NCBI GenBank assembly: GCA_002449845.1
Contig: DJXW01000001.1
Location: forward strand, 7,761 to 71,760
Length of the DNA: 64,000 nt
Source: Prevotella sp. UBA6994
GTDB taxonomy: Bacteria; Bacteroidota; Bacteroidia; Bacteroidales; Bacteroidaceae
Reading direction: 5' to 3'
Shown here in pieces: positions 17,031 to 24,332 of this stretch; positions within the stretch are counted from its first letter, which is position 1; each line of letters begins with the position of its first letter. The position numbers and the translations under genes were made by a program. The notes under the pieces were generated by a model. It had not been told where the DNA came from and did not search any database. It saw only the letters and a program-made list of their open reading frames with translations.

Positions 17031-17623
17031 TCCAACTGTAATGCTACGTGATGCTCCTTTGCCATACGGCGAAGGTTGATAATGGCGTAACGCATCCTTC
17101 CAAGGGCTGTGTTAATGCTTACGTTGGTTGTCTCAGAAATCTCCTTGAAAGACAACTGCTGGAAGAAACGCATGTAAACCACTTCACGCTGGGGAGCGGG
17201 AAGGAAGTTCATGAGTTTTCTCACATCGCTCATCACTTGCTTATTCACGTACTCATTCTCGATGTTACCGTCAAGGATTTCACCACTGCTGATGTTAGAC
17301 AAATCATTTTCCAAGGTTGGCTCTATAATCTTGTCTGCCCTCTGCTCACGATACCAATCCATGATAACGTTGTGAGCTATACGCATAATCCATGCACTAA
17401 ACTTGCCGCTCGTGGTATATTTACCCTCCTGCAGTTTAGTGATAACCTTAACAAAGGTTTCTTGAAAAATATCTTCAGCCAAATCCCTATCGTGTACCAC
17501 AAACACAATATACGAGAATAACTTTGCTTGATTGCGCGACAATAACAAGTCGAACGCTCGATTATTTCCATCTATATAACACAAAGCCAACTGTTCGTCG
17601 GTCATGTCAACCAGATTTTTCAT
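17027..17623 (-). CDS. ECF-like RNA polymerase sigma factor
   Basis: 198 residues. Sigma region 2 spans about 10-85 (NRAFDLLLSRNQAKLFSYI, RDLAEDIFQETFVKVI, FSAWIMRIAHNVIMDWYREQ) and region 4 spans about 135-190 (REVVYMRFFQQLSFKEISE, NVSINTALGRMRYAI). Region 3 is absent, as in group 4 sigmas. The linker is acidic. No anti-sigma gene is adjacent, unlike the FecI/FecR-type pairs typical of Bacteroidetes, so it probably is not a TonB-signalling sigma. It has a consensus promoter of its own with a leader of about 85 nt. Which promoters it recognises cannot be told. Confidence 0.85.
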   Translation of the reverse strand: MKNLVDMTDEQLALCYIDGNNRAFDLLLSRNQAKLFSYIVFVVHDRDLAEDIFQETFVKVITKLQEGKYTTSGKFSAWIMRIAHNVIMDWYREQRADKIIEPTLENDLSNISSGEILDGNIENEYVNKQVMSDVRKLMNFLPAPQREVVYMRFFQQLSFKEISETTNVSINTALGRMRYAIINLRRMAKEHHVALQLD

Positions 17624-17712
17624 TTTATTAAGATATTGATTCTTAAGTAAATGATGTTTCGATAGGCGTTCGGTTTTTAAAAATTATACGTTATTAATCA
17701 CTTTTTCGTTTG

Positions 17713-17744
17713 CAAATATAAAGGTTTTTGTTTGTTTCACCAAA
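17713..17744 (-). promoter_or_regulatory. Promoter of the sigma-factor gene
   Basis: Minus-strand TTTG (17744-17741), 20 nt, TATATTTG (17720-17713): full consensus, about 90 nt before the start codon. Confidence 0.75.
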
Positions 17745-17854
17745 TTTTTAACTAAAAAACATGCTTTTTTCTATAATAATGACAGTATTTTCCCGTAACA
17801 CCTTCATCAAAACTTTTGGTTACTATATAAGGAACCACTGGTAACCATACAAGA

Positions 17855-17887
17855 AACCGATGGTTACCATGATAGTTACCATCGGTT
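17855..17887. repeat. Interspersed inverted repeat, copy 1
   Basis: AACCGATGGT (17855-17864), 13-nt loop, ACCATCGGTT (17878-17887). The same 10-bp arms and loop length recur at 37020-37052. Flanking half-copies ('ccactggtaacc') suggest an eroded repeat array. It lies 3' of the mannanase gene. Confidence 0.75.
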
Positions 17888-17945
17888 ACATGATAAGAAA
17901 AAAATTGGGAATATCGTTGTAAGGAGAGCAAATATGATAGTTGGC

Positions 17946-19235
17946 TTATCTTTTTCCTATCTTTGTCATCCTATCCACTTGCTCTTTCACGATATTCAAG
18001 GTTGATGCATCACTGGCAAACACGGAGTTCAACCCTTGTTCTTCTTGTGCTGGGTCGCCCGTATAATCATCGCCCACTTGCCATTGGATATGTTTGGGTT
18101 GAGCAAAGCCTCCCCATCCCCAGAAATTGCAACCAGCGAAGTAACCTCCTGTTTCCGCATTGTCGGCAACAAGTGAGAACACATATTTATAATAACCGTC
18201 TCTTCCCTTGGTAGGAGTATTTAAGTCGAACACGAAACCGTCGCGAGGATAACCAAATTCCTCCATGACAAGAGGTTTGTTTAGCCTGGCGCAAACTGCC
18301 AAGTGCTCATCAATGTATTCCTTGGTGTTCTTACAAGAGATGTCAAGGTCTTCTATCAAATGGTCTTTCCTTGCCCAGCTCCAGTTGTAGGGCCACAGGT
18401 GAACGTTGCAATAGTCGATATTCTTGTCGGCACAAATGCGCTCATAGCATTCAATATCGCCTTCACACCCCCATTTTCCTTCAGAACCAACAGAAATCAG
18501 GTGGTTCTTGTCTATGCTTCTAATTAAAGCTGAGGTTTCGCAAAGCCACCTTTCAAAGGCAGGAAGATAGTCTTTATTGAATGCACGTGGTTCGTTGCCA
18601 ATCTGCCAAGACATGATGGCAGGGTCATCAACGTATTTCTTGCCCGTAAAACGATTGGTTCTGCTTACGATAAAGCGAACGTAATCATAAAACAATTGAT
18701 GAGCTTTCTTGTTGTTGGCATATTGTGAAACGAACTCCATGAAGGCAGGGTACCCATCTTCATTGGGACGTGGAGCCTTTCCCATGCCTGCTTGTTCTAA
18801 ATAGAAGCCATAGCCCCCACTCCATTCCCATGAATTGTTCAGATACAACACGGCTACCATCTTGCGCTTTCCCATTTCCTTGAGCAAGTAGTCAAGTCCT
18901 GCCAAAATGGTGTCGTTATAAACACCAGGCGCCACTTGCAGCGTTGGCTCCACTTTGGTCTTCACGCCACGTTCTCCATCGGCACCAACAAGGATTCTCA
19001 GATTGTCGATACCCATAGATTTCATCTTGTCTAATTCCTTACACAGACGCTTTCGGTCTCCGCCTTGACCTTCCGAACCGAGTATAGCTCCATACCAAAA
19101 GTTAGTGCCAACATAATAATAGGGTTTTCCTTGACGTTCAAAATGGCCATTGACTACTTGAACGAATTGGCTCGACTGAGCGCTAACGGGCAACGTTATC
19201 ATTGCCAATAATAGATTGATGAAGGTTTTGATCAT
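17946..19235 (-). CDS. Secreted GH5-family beta-mannanase-like glycoside hydrolase
   Basis: 429 residues from ATG 19235, which gives a clean signal peptide (MIKTFINLLLAMITLPVSAQ); the longer frame from 19316 runs through the upstream terminator and is rejected. A TIM barrel follows: YVGTNFWYGAILGSEG, NLRILVGADG, VAVLYLNNSWEWSGGYGFY, the acid/base Glu215 in SWQIGNEPRAF, DYCNVHLWPYNW, and the nucleophile Glu326 in LVMEEFGYPRDG. The pattern fits subfamily 7 of GH5, endo-1,4-beta-mannanases. It is probably periplasmic or surface-exposed. There is no carbohydrate-binding module or sorting tail. It lies 98 nt after the unknown secreted protein gene, with a terminator in between. Confidence 0.87.
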   Translation of the reverse strand: MIKTFINLLLAMITLPVSAQSSQFVQVVNGHFERQGKPYYYVGTNFWYGAILGSEGQGGDRKRLCKELDKMKSMGIDNLRILVGADGERGVKTKVEPTLQVAPGVYNDTILAGLDYLLKEMGKRKMVAVLYLNNSWEWSGGYGFYLEQAGMGKAPRPNEDGYPAFMEFVSQYANNKKAHQLFYDYVRFIVSRTNRFTGKKYVDDPAIMSWQIGNEPRAFNKDYLPAFERWLCETSALIRSIDKNHLISVGSEGKWGCEGDIECYERICADKNIDYCNVHLWPYNWSWARKDHLIEDLDISCKNTKEYIDEHLAVCARLNKPLVMEEFGYPRDGFVFDLNTPTKGRDGYYKYVFSLVADNAETGGYFAGCNFWGWGGFAQPKHIQWQVGDDYTGDPAQEEQGLNSVFASDASTLNIVKEQVDRMTKIGKR

Positions 19236-19253
19236 GGTTGGTTTATATAAACG

Positions 19254-19318
19254 AAAAAAGATGAAAGATGAAAGTTGGTCGGTGAACAAACTCATCTTCC
19301 CACTTTCATCTTTCATCT
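19254..19318 (-). terminator. Terminator/attenuator hairpin before the mannanase gene
   Basis: Perfect 17-bp arms AGATGAAAGATGAAAGT (19259-19275) and 19302-19318 with a 26-nt loop; on the minus strand the stem runs into TTTTTT. It lies between the unknown secreted protein (stop 19333) and the mannanase start (19235), so it either ends the first transcript or lowers expression of the second gene. Confidence 0.75.
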
Positions 19319-19332
19319 GAAATTACTAATTA

Positions 19333-20865
19333 TTATTTGTTGATATATTTCTTGCCATTCTTGATGACGATTCCCTTGTAAGAAGCATCAACTTTCTGAC
19401 CAGCGAGGTTGTAAACAGCACCATCGTTAACGTTCAGTTCTACTTTCTGAACACTTGTTGGTGCAGATGACTTCGTCAAGTAAATAGACTTCACATTGAT
19501 GGATGCTTCTTCAGCAGTCTGAAGAGCTAACTGGCTTACATTGCCTTTGCGAGCAGGATCAAGAGTGATAGAAGCACTTGTCACACCAGGATTGTAATAC
19601 TGGAGACCAGGATCGCCTTCACTATATTGAACATATACTTGAACGGGCACAGTAGTTGGTTCTGCAAACTCGAATACCAATTCATCGTAATTGCTCCAGT
19701 CAACACCGCCAAGCCATTTTGCCAAACCACCCCAAACAGCTGAATTGAATGTAAGAGTACCATCGGCATTATAAACCACTGATTCGTTTCCATTCCAAGT
19801 ACTCCAGTCTTTGGTAAGGTCAAATTCTTCCTTGGTAACGGTAGAAGGATCAGTACCTTCCACATACTCTACAGCTGTAACACAGCAACCCATACCTTGT
19901 ACGCGAAGTCCACCATTGGCGTTGATGACAGCTGCAAATTCCTCGGTTATTTCAAACGTTCCCAATCCTTGAACAGGTACGATAGCACTACCTAAGTCGC
20001 TCCAATCTGCATTACTCTTAGGAAGTACTTGTGCTCCCCATTGCCAACCTTCTACGTCAACGGGATCAATGTGGAATATAAACTTATCACCAGCCTTTAC
20101 ATCAGTCTTTTTGATTAAGAAGCTAACATCCCAAGCATTGAAAGTAACAGGAAGAGCAGGCTCAATATCCAAACCATCAGTTGGTACATCACCACCAGCT
20201 GGTGTGAACGCATATCCGCCGAAGCTCAACTTAGAACCCGTGCAGAAGATGTAGTATGTCTCATTGGCAACTACGTCAAACTCTACGGTACCAGTTAATT
20301 TCTCGCTAACGGTGTAATCATCATTCAAGGCAACATCTGTAGCCTCTTCTCCATCTGCCTTGAGAACAATTTCACTTAAAGGAAGGCATGATCCATCAGA
20401 ACCTTTAGCCACAAAGAAATTTTTACCACTATTGAGGATTACGAAAGCACAAACATGACCATCCTTAGCTGGAGTAAACATATAATATGTTCCAGAATTT
20501 GGCAAGTTGCATTTGTCTAGTTTGTAGCCAGAACCAGAACTTGCGTCTCCATCAGGTTCTCCATCTTTTGGATTTTGATTACCCACTACATAAACCACAC
20601 GTGTCTTGTCTTCCATCTCCCCTGTTTCCTCATTTTTCACAGGTACGGTTTGTCCAAAGTATTGGGCGCAATAATCTTTGCAAGATGAGAGTTTCACATC
20701 GTATGGCTTTGAGGTGCGGTCATTACCTAACACCAACTTAGCGTTTGGCGTTGTCAATGCAAAGCCATTGTTGAAAGTGCCACCGTTCTCGAAGAGAGCA
20801 ATTTCTTGTGCACTTGCGCTGATTGCCATGAAAGCAATAGTGATAAGAGTAAAGATTTTCTTCAT
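19333..20865 (-). CDS. Secreted protein of unknown function with sorting-like C-terminal tail
   Basis: 510 residues. A signal peptide (MKKIFTLITIAFMAISASAQ) leads to a beta-rich ectodomain with many acidic and Thr/Ser residues. Residues about 30-230 form one lobe (APNSGTYYMFTPAKDGHVC, TVEFDVVANETYYIFC). A second lobe, about 245-345, resembles carbohydrate-binding beta-sandwiches (FIFHIDPVDVEGWQWGAQV). A third, about 350-460, has NESVVYNADGTLTFNSAVWGGLAKW. The end (VYNLAGQKVDASYKGIVIKN) matches the short tail seen on many Prevotella secreted proteins, thought to be a type IX secretion or cell-surface signal. No catalytic motif is recognisable. Next to a mannanase, it may be a surface glycan-binding protein; this is inference. 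Confidence 0.7.
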   Translation of the reverse strand: MKKIFTLITIAFMAISASAQEIALFENGGTFNNGFALTTPNAKLVLGNDRTSKPYDVKLSSCKDYCAQYFGQTVPVKNEETGEMEDKTRVVYVVGNQNPKDGEPDGDASSGSGYKLDKCNLPNSGTYYMFTPAKDGHVCAFVILNSGKNFFVAKGSDGSCLPLSEIVLKADGEEATDVALNDDYTVSEKLTGTVEFDVVANETYYIFCTGSKLSFGGYAFTPAGGDVPTDGLDIEPALPVTFNAWDVSFLIKKTDVKAGDKFIFHIDPVDVEGWQWGAQVLPKSNADWSDLGSAIVPVQGLGTFEITEEFAAVINANGGLRVQGMGCCVTAVEYVEGTDPSTVTKEEFDLTKDWSTWNGNESVVYNADGTLTFNSAVWGGLAKWLGGVDWSNYDELVFEFAEPTTVPVQVYVQYSEGDPGLQYYNPGVTSASITLDPARKGNVSQLALQTAEEASINVKSIYLTKSSAPTSVQKVELNVNDGAVYNLAGQKVDASYKGIVIKNGKKYINK

Positions 20866-20903
20866 AAATAAATGTTTTAAATGTTAGTACAATATTTCGT
20901 ATG

Positions 20904-20911
20904 CAAAGTTA
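20904..20911 (-). promoter_or_regulatory. Promoter -7 element for the unknown secreted protein
   Basis: TAACTTTG on the minus strand, 38 nt before the start codon; no clear -33 TTTG. Confidence 0.45.
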
Positions 20912-21000
20912 AAACAAATAAATGAAAAGTTATGATACTTTTTTGATAATATTCAATATTATTTTGTTCATTTTATTGAATTGTGAACCCCGTTTTGACT

Positions 21001-21891
21001 TTAATTGTTGTTTTGGTGATATTTGACCAAACCCTCTATCGGACTTTGACATATTTCACCAATCTCATATCCCTCTATTGATGCTGCTTCTCTGAGACAA
21101 TCTGCAAAATAATAAGCCACACTGCCTACGAAATGTACCTTGAATTGAGGTGATTGGTAATGCCGAATATTCTTGACGAAAAACTGGCGGAAATTGTCGA
21201 TAACCATTTGCCTGACTTCTTCCATGTGAAGATGTTGGTGTATGAAAGGTACCAATGATGCCAAAAACCTATTGGGCAAAGGTGCTCTATATACCTTATT
21301 GATGATGTCTGACATCGAGAGTTGAGTTTGCTGAATGAAATCATCCTTTAAAGATTGACACACCTCTCCTTTATAAAGGAGATTGAGAAAGCATTTGCCC
21401 AATACAGCACCACTTCCCTCATCGCCCAAGATAAACCCCATAGGAGAAATGTTATTCACGATTCTTCGACCATCATAAAGACAAGAATTGGAGCCTGTGC
21501 CTAAGATACATGCTATTCCCTCTTGGTTGCCACACAATGCACGGGCAGCTCCCATCATGTCTGAATAAACCTCTATTTTTTTATCGTCTGTATGCAAAGA
21601 CCGTGCGAAAGCTGATTGCATCTTGGGTATCATGTCTTCCCTACATCCAGCTCCATAAAATCGCACCTTGAGCGTAGAGTAATCAAAGGGAACATCGGAT
21701 GGGAATTGTGCCTTCAACTCATTGTCAAACACGTCCACGATATCCTGCTCTGACATATAGAAAGGATTGATACCCTGAGTGTGAAAAGAACTAACAAACG
21801 TTTCTTGTGGGGATGGTTCAGACAAATCATGCTTGGTATGAATGAGCACCCAATCGGTTTTGGTACTTCCGCTATCTGCAATTAATATCAT
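21001..21891 (-). CDS. BadF/BadG-type ATPase, probable N-acetylglucosamine kinase
   Basis: 296 residues from ATG 21891 (MILIADSGSTKTDW); ATG 21900 is also possible, and longer starts add non-conserved residues. The actin-fold phosphate loop ADSGSTKTDW opens the protein; phosphate 2 is ACILGTGSNSCLYDG and ILGDEGSGAVLGK follows. This is the BadF/BadG/BcrA/BcrD ATPase family, whose Bacteroidetes members mostly phosphorylate amino sugars such as N-acetylglucosamine. It is cytoplasmic, divergent from mscS, and may process sugars freed by the neighbouring glycosidases. The substrate is inferred. Confidence 0.8.
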   Translation of the reverse strand: MILIADSGSTKTDWVLIHTKHDLSEPSPQETFVSSFHTQGINPFYMSEQDIVDVFDNELKAQFPSDVPFDYSTLKVRFYGAGCREDMIPKMQSAFARSLHTDDKKIEVYSDMMGAARALCGNQEGIACILGTGSNSCLYDGRRIVNNISPMGFILGDEGSGAVLGKCFLNLLYKGEVCQSLKDDFIQQTQLSMSDIINKVYRAPLPNRFLASLVPFIHQHLHMEEVRQMVIDNFRQFFVKNIRHYQSPQFKVHFVGSVAYYFADCLREAASIEGYEIGEICQSPIEGLVKYHQNNN

Positions 21892-21961
21892 GGTTATCAT
21901 AAATTTATTGCAAAAATAAATAAAATCCATGTAACACCTATCATCTATGGACAAAAAAGAT

Positions 21962-21969
21962 TAACTTTG
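21962..21969 (+). promoter_or_regulatory. Promoter -7 element of the mscS-glycosidase operon
   Basis: TAACTTTG, 20 nt before the ATG at 21990; no -33 TTTG at the expected distance. Confidence 0.5.
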
Positions 21970-21989
21970 CACTCAAATTGATTGGAAAT

Positions 21990-24320
21990 ATGAAAAAAAT
22001 ATCTCTTTTATGGTTACTGGGCATCATTTTCATCTTGCCCGCTCATGCTGTTTTGAAGGAAAAAGACTTAGACAACACTCTTTCTGTGTTGCGTGTAGAA
22101 CTGAAAGACTATCACGATGATCTTGAAAGACAGAGTGGGTTCATGAAAGAACAAAACCAACGGGTGTTTGAACAGACGAGGGATATCCTCAATAAGAGTA
22201 GTCAAAACTCATTGATGCTGTATTCGCAGAAGCCGGATTTCGTTTTCGACCTTACGTATGCTTGCCATGAGGCAACGGAACAGTTCAATCAATTCAAGAA
22301 AAACGTGATGCCTTTCCAGTCGATGATCAATCGCATCAATGGCGAAATAGCAAGATACGATAGTCTGATTAACAACTTGACAGACATGCCTATGATGATG
22401 CTGAGCGACAAGGCAAAGATAGACCGTAACGTTTGTTTGACCCTTGCGGTAAACATCAGGCGCACACTCAAGGCGAACAGTGACCAGTTGAGCGAATATA
22501 TCCAATACTATCAACGAACGGAACAACACCTGCAATCACTGAACGACTATGCCAACGTCAGGTACAAGGAGATTCAAAACAACATTTTCCGTAACGGAGG
22601 AGACAACTATTTGGTAATATTATCAAATTTAAACCAATGGTTCAGAAGCACTTCCAATTTGGTTTCGGACAAATATAAGTCTATCAAACAAACTCACTCT
22701 CAATGGGACATCAAGATTATCTCGTTCCTATTCGAGATGATTATCATCTGTGCGATAGTAGCCTTTCTCCTAAACCTTGCCGTATTTAGATTCATCATCA
22801 GCAGATTCAGACAACCTGAATGGCTGAAGAACAAACATAAATGTGTGGTGTTGACTTCCACCGTCGTTACATGGGCTTTGATATTGGGTATCATTCGCAT
22901 CATTTTTCAAGAACAGAATTTCATCATCATGGCAAGTGGCTTGTTGGTGGAATATGCGTGGTTGTTATGCGTTATTCTCATCTCTTTGCTCATCCGTCTG
23001 AACGACACACAGATATGGGATGCCCTGCGCATCTACGCCCCATTGATGTTTATCGGTTTCTTGGTGATTTCTTTCCGAATCATCCTGATTCCAAACGACA
23101 TGGTAAATCTTATATTTCCACCAGTTCTATTGATATGCGCCATTTGGCAATGGCTCGTCATTTACAGACATAATGCCAACATTCCAAAAGTAGATGTATT
23201 TTATACATACGTTTCTTTGACCGTGTTTGTGTCTTCCGTCATCTGCTCTTGGATCGGTTATACGTTGTTGAGCGTTCAATTGCTGATTTGGTGGATCATG
23301 CAACTCACTTGTATCTTGACCATTACATGTATTCGTGATTATCTCAAACAATGGTCTGAAAGAAGAAATTACGAAAAGCAGCCCATCAACAAGACTTGGT
23401 TGTTCAAACTCATTTACACGGTCATTCTTCCCGTGATGGGTATCATGTCGATTATCATTTCCATCTATTGGGCAGCCGATGTATTCAATCTGAGTGATAC
23501 AACATGGAATATATTCCGTAGCCACTTCATCGATTCCAAGAACATCAAGGTTAGTATTTTCACCATCTCACAGGTAGTCACCTTGTGGTTCATCTTCTCA
23601 TATATCAACCGCACCGTACAGGAAGCACTCAGACTTCATTTCTACCGTACGGATAAGAGTTCGTATTCTTCCCGATCCATGATGGCTAAAAACATTATCC
23701 AATTAGTTGCATGGGGAACATGGTTGCTCATCAGCTTGGGAATCATGCACGTCAACAGCACTTGGCTCGTTGTTGTTTCCGGTGGTCTTTCCACTGGTAT
23801 CGGTTTCGCCATGAAAGATATTCTTGAGAACATCTATTATGGTGTTTCTCTGATGGCTGGTCGTGTGAAAGTGGGTGATTACATCTATTGTGATGGAACA
23901 CGAGGAAGGGTTAGTTCTATCAGTTTCACTTCTACCATGTTGGAAGCGGTAGATGGTTCCATCATCGCTTTCCAAAACAGTCAGCTCTTCACGAAAAACT
24001 ACAAGAACCTCACCAAAAATCACGGATTTGAATTACACATCCTTGAAGTGGGAGTAGCATACGGCACCAATATCAAGCAATGCAAGCAAATATTGATAGA
24101 TGCCCTCAAGAAATTGGACTTCCTGCAAAAAGGGAAAGAACCAAACATTGTGTTAAAGAGCTTTGACGATTCAGCCATCAACTTGAAAATCCTCGTATGG
24201 GTTCCCGTCCTCACGCAATACGTTGATGACGGTAGGATCTTAGAATGTGTTTATGAGACATTACAAGAAAATAACATTGAAATACCATTCCCGCAGAGAG
24301 ACGTTCATATCATTCAATAA
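21990..24320 (+). CDS. Large MscS-family mechanosensitive channel
   Basis: 776 residues from ATG 21990 (MKKISLLWLLGIIFI, signal peptide); an in-frame TTG at 21978 is disregarded. A periplasmic helical, coiled-coil-like domain occupies about 20-240, followed by roughly ten membrane helices (240-610). The MscS pore and beta domain follow: STWLVVVSGGLSTGIGFAMKDILENIYYG, RVKVGDYIYCDGTRGRVSSI and AFQNSQLFTKNYKNLT. It is far longer than E. coli MscS and like the MscK/MscM class. It gates under membrane tension to release solutes during osmotic downshock. It is only 12 nt upstream of the GH128-like gene, so the channel and two extracellular glycosidases form one transcript, an unusual combination. 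Confidence 0.9.
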   Translation: MKKISLLWLLGIIFILPAHAVLKEKDLDNTLSVLRVELKDYHDDLERQSGFMKEQNQRVFEQTRDILNKSSQNSLMLYSQKPDFVFDLTYACHEATEQFNQFKKNVMPFQSMINRINGEIARYDSLINNLTDMPMMMLSDKAKIDRNVCLTLAVNIRRTLKANSDQLSEYIQYYQRTEQHLQSLNDYANVRYKEIQNNIFRNGGDNYLVILSNLNQWFRSTSNLVSDKYKSIKQTHSQWDIKIISFLFEMIIICAIVAFLLNLAVFRFIISRFRQPEWLKNKHKCVVLTSTVVTWALILGIIRIIFQEQNFIIMASGLLVEYAWLLCVILISLLIRLNDTQIWDALRIYAPLMFIGFLVISFRIILIPNDMVNLIFPPVLLICAIWQWLVIYRHNANIPKVDVFYTYVSLTVFVSSVICSWIGYTLLSVQLLIWWIMQLTCILTITCIRDYLKQWSERRNYEKQPINKTWLFKLIYTVILPVMGIMSIIISIYWAADVFNLSDTTWNIFRSHFIDSKNIKVSIFTISQVVTLWFIFSYINRTVQEALRLHFYRTDKSSYSSRSMMAKNIIQLVAWGTWLLISLGIMHVNSTWLVVVSGGLSTGIGFAMKDILENIYYGVSLMAGRVKVGDYIYCDGTRGRVSSISFTSTMLEAVDGSIIAFQNSQLFTKNYKNLTKNHGFELHILEVGVAYGTNIKQCKQILIDALKKLDFLQKGKEPNIVLKSFDDSAINLKILVWVPVLTQYVDDGRILECVYETLQENNIEIPFPQRDVHIIQ

Positions 24321-24332
24321 ATATAGAAAAGC

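Larger units (their letters stand above)
17624..17945. other. Geneless 322-bp spacer between sigma factor and mannanase genes
   Basis: This holds the sigma-factor promoter (17713-17744) and the AACCGATGGT inverted-repeat element (17855-17887) with two degraded copies just to its left (around 17830-17848). No ORF or RNA gene is visible. Confidence 0.7.

Noticed and set aside
17958..17965. TATCTTTG on the + strand near the mannanase 3' end
   Set aside because: It matches a -7 box, but the only rightward sequence after it is the antisense of the mannanase gene.
17946..19316. Longer mannanase frame from ATG 19316
   Set aside because: It passes through the 17-bp terminator hairpin, and the signal peptide begins at 19235.
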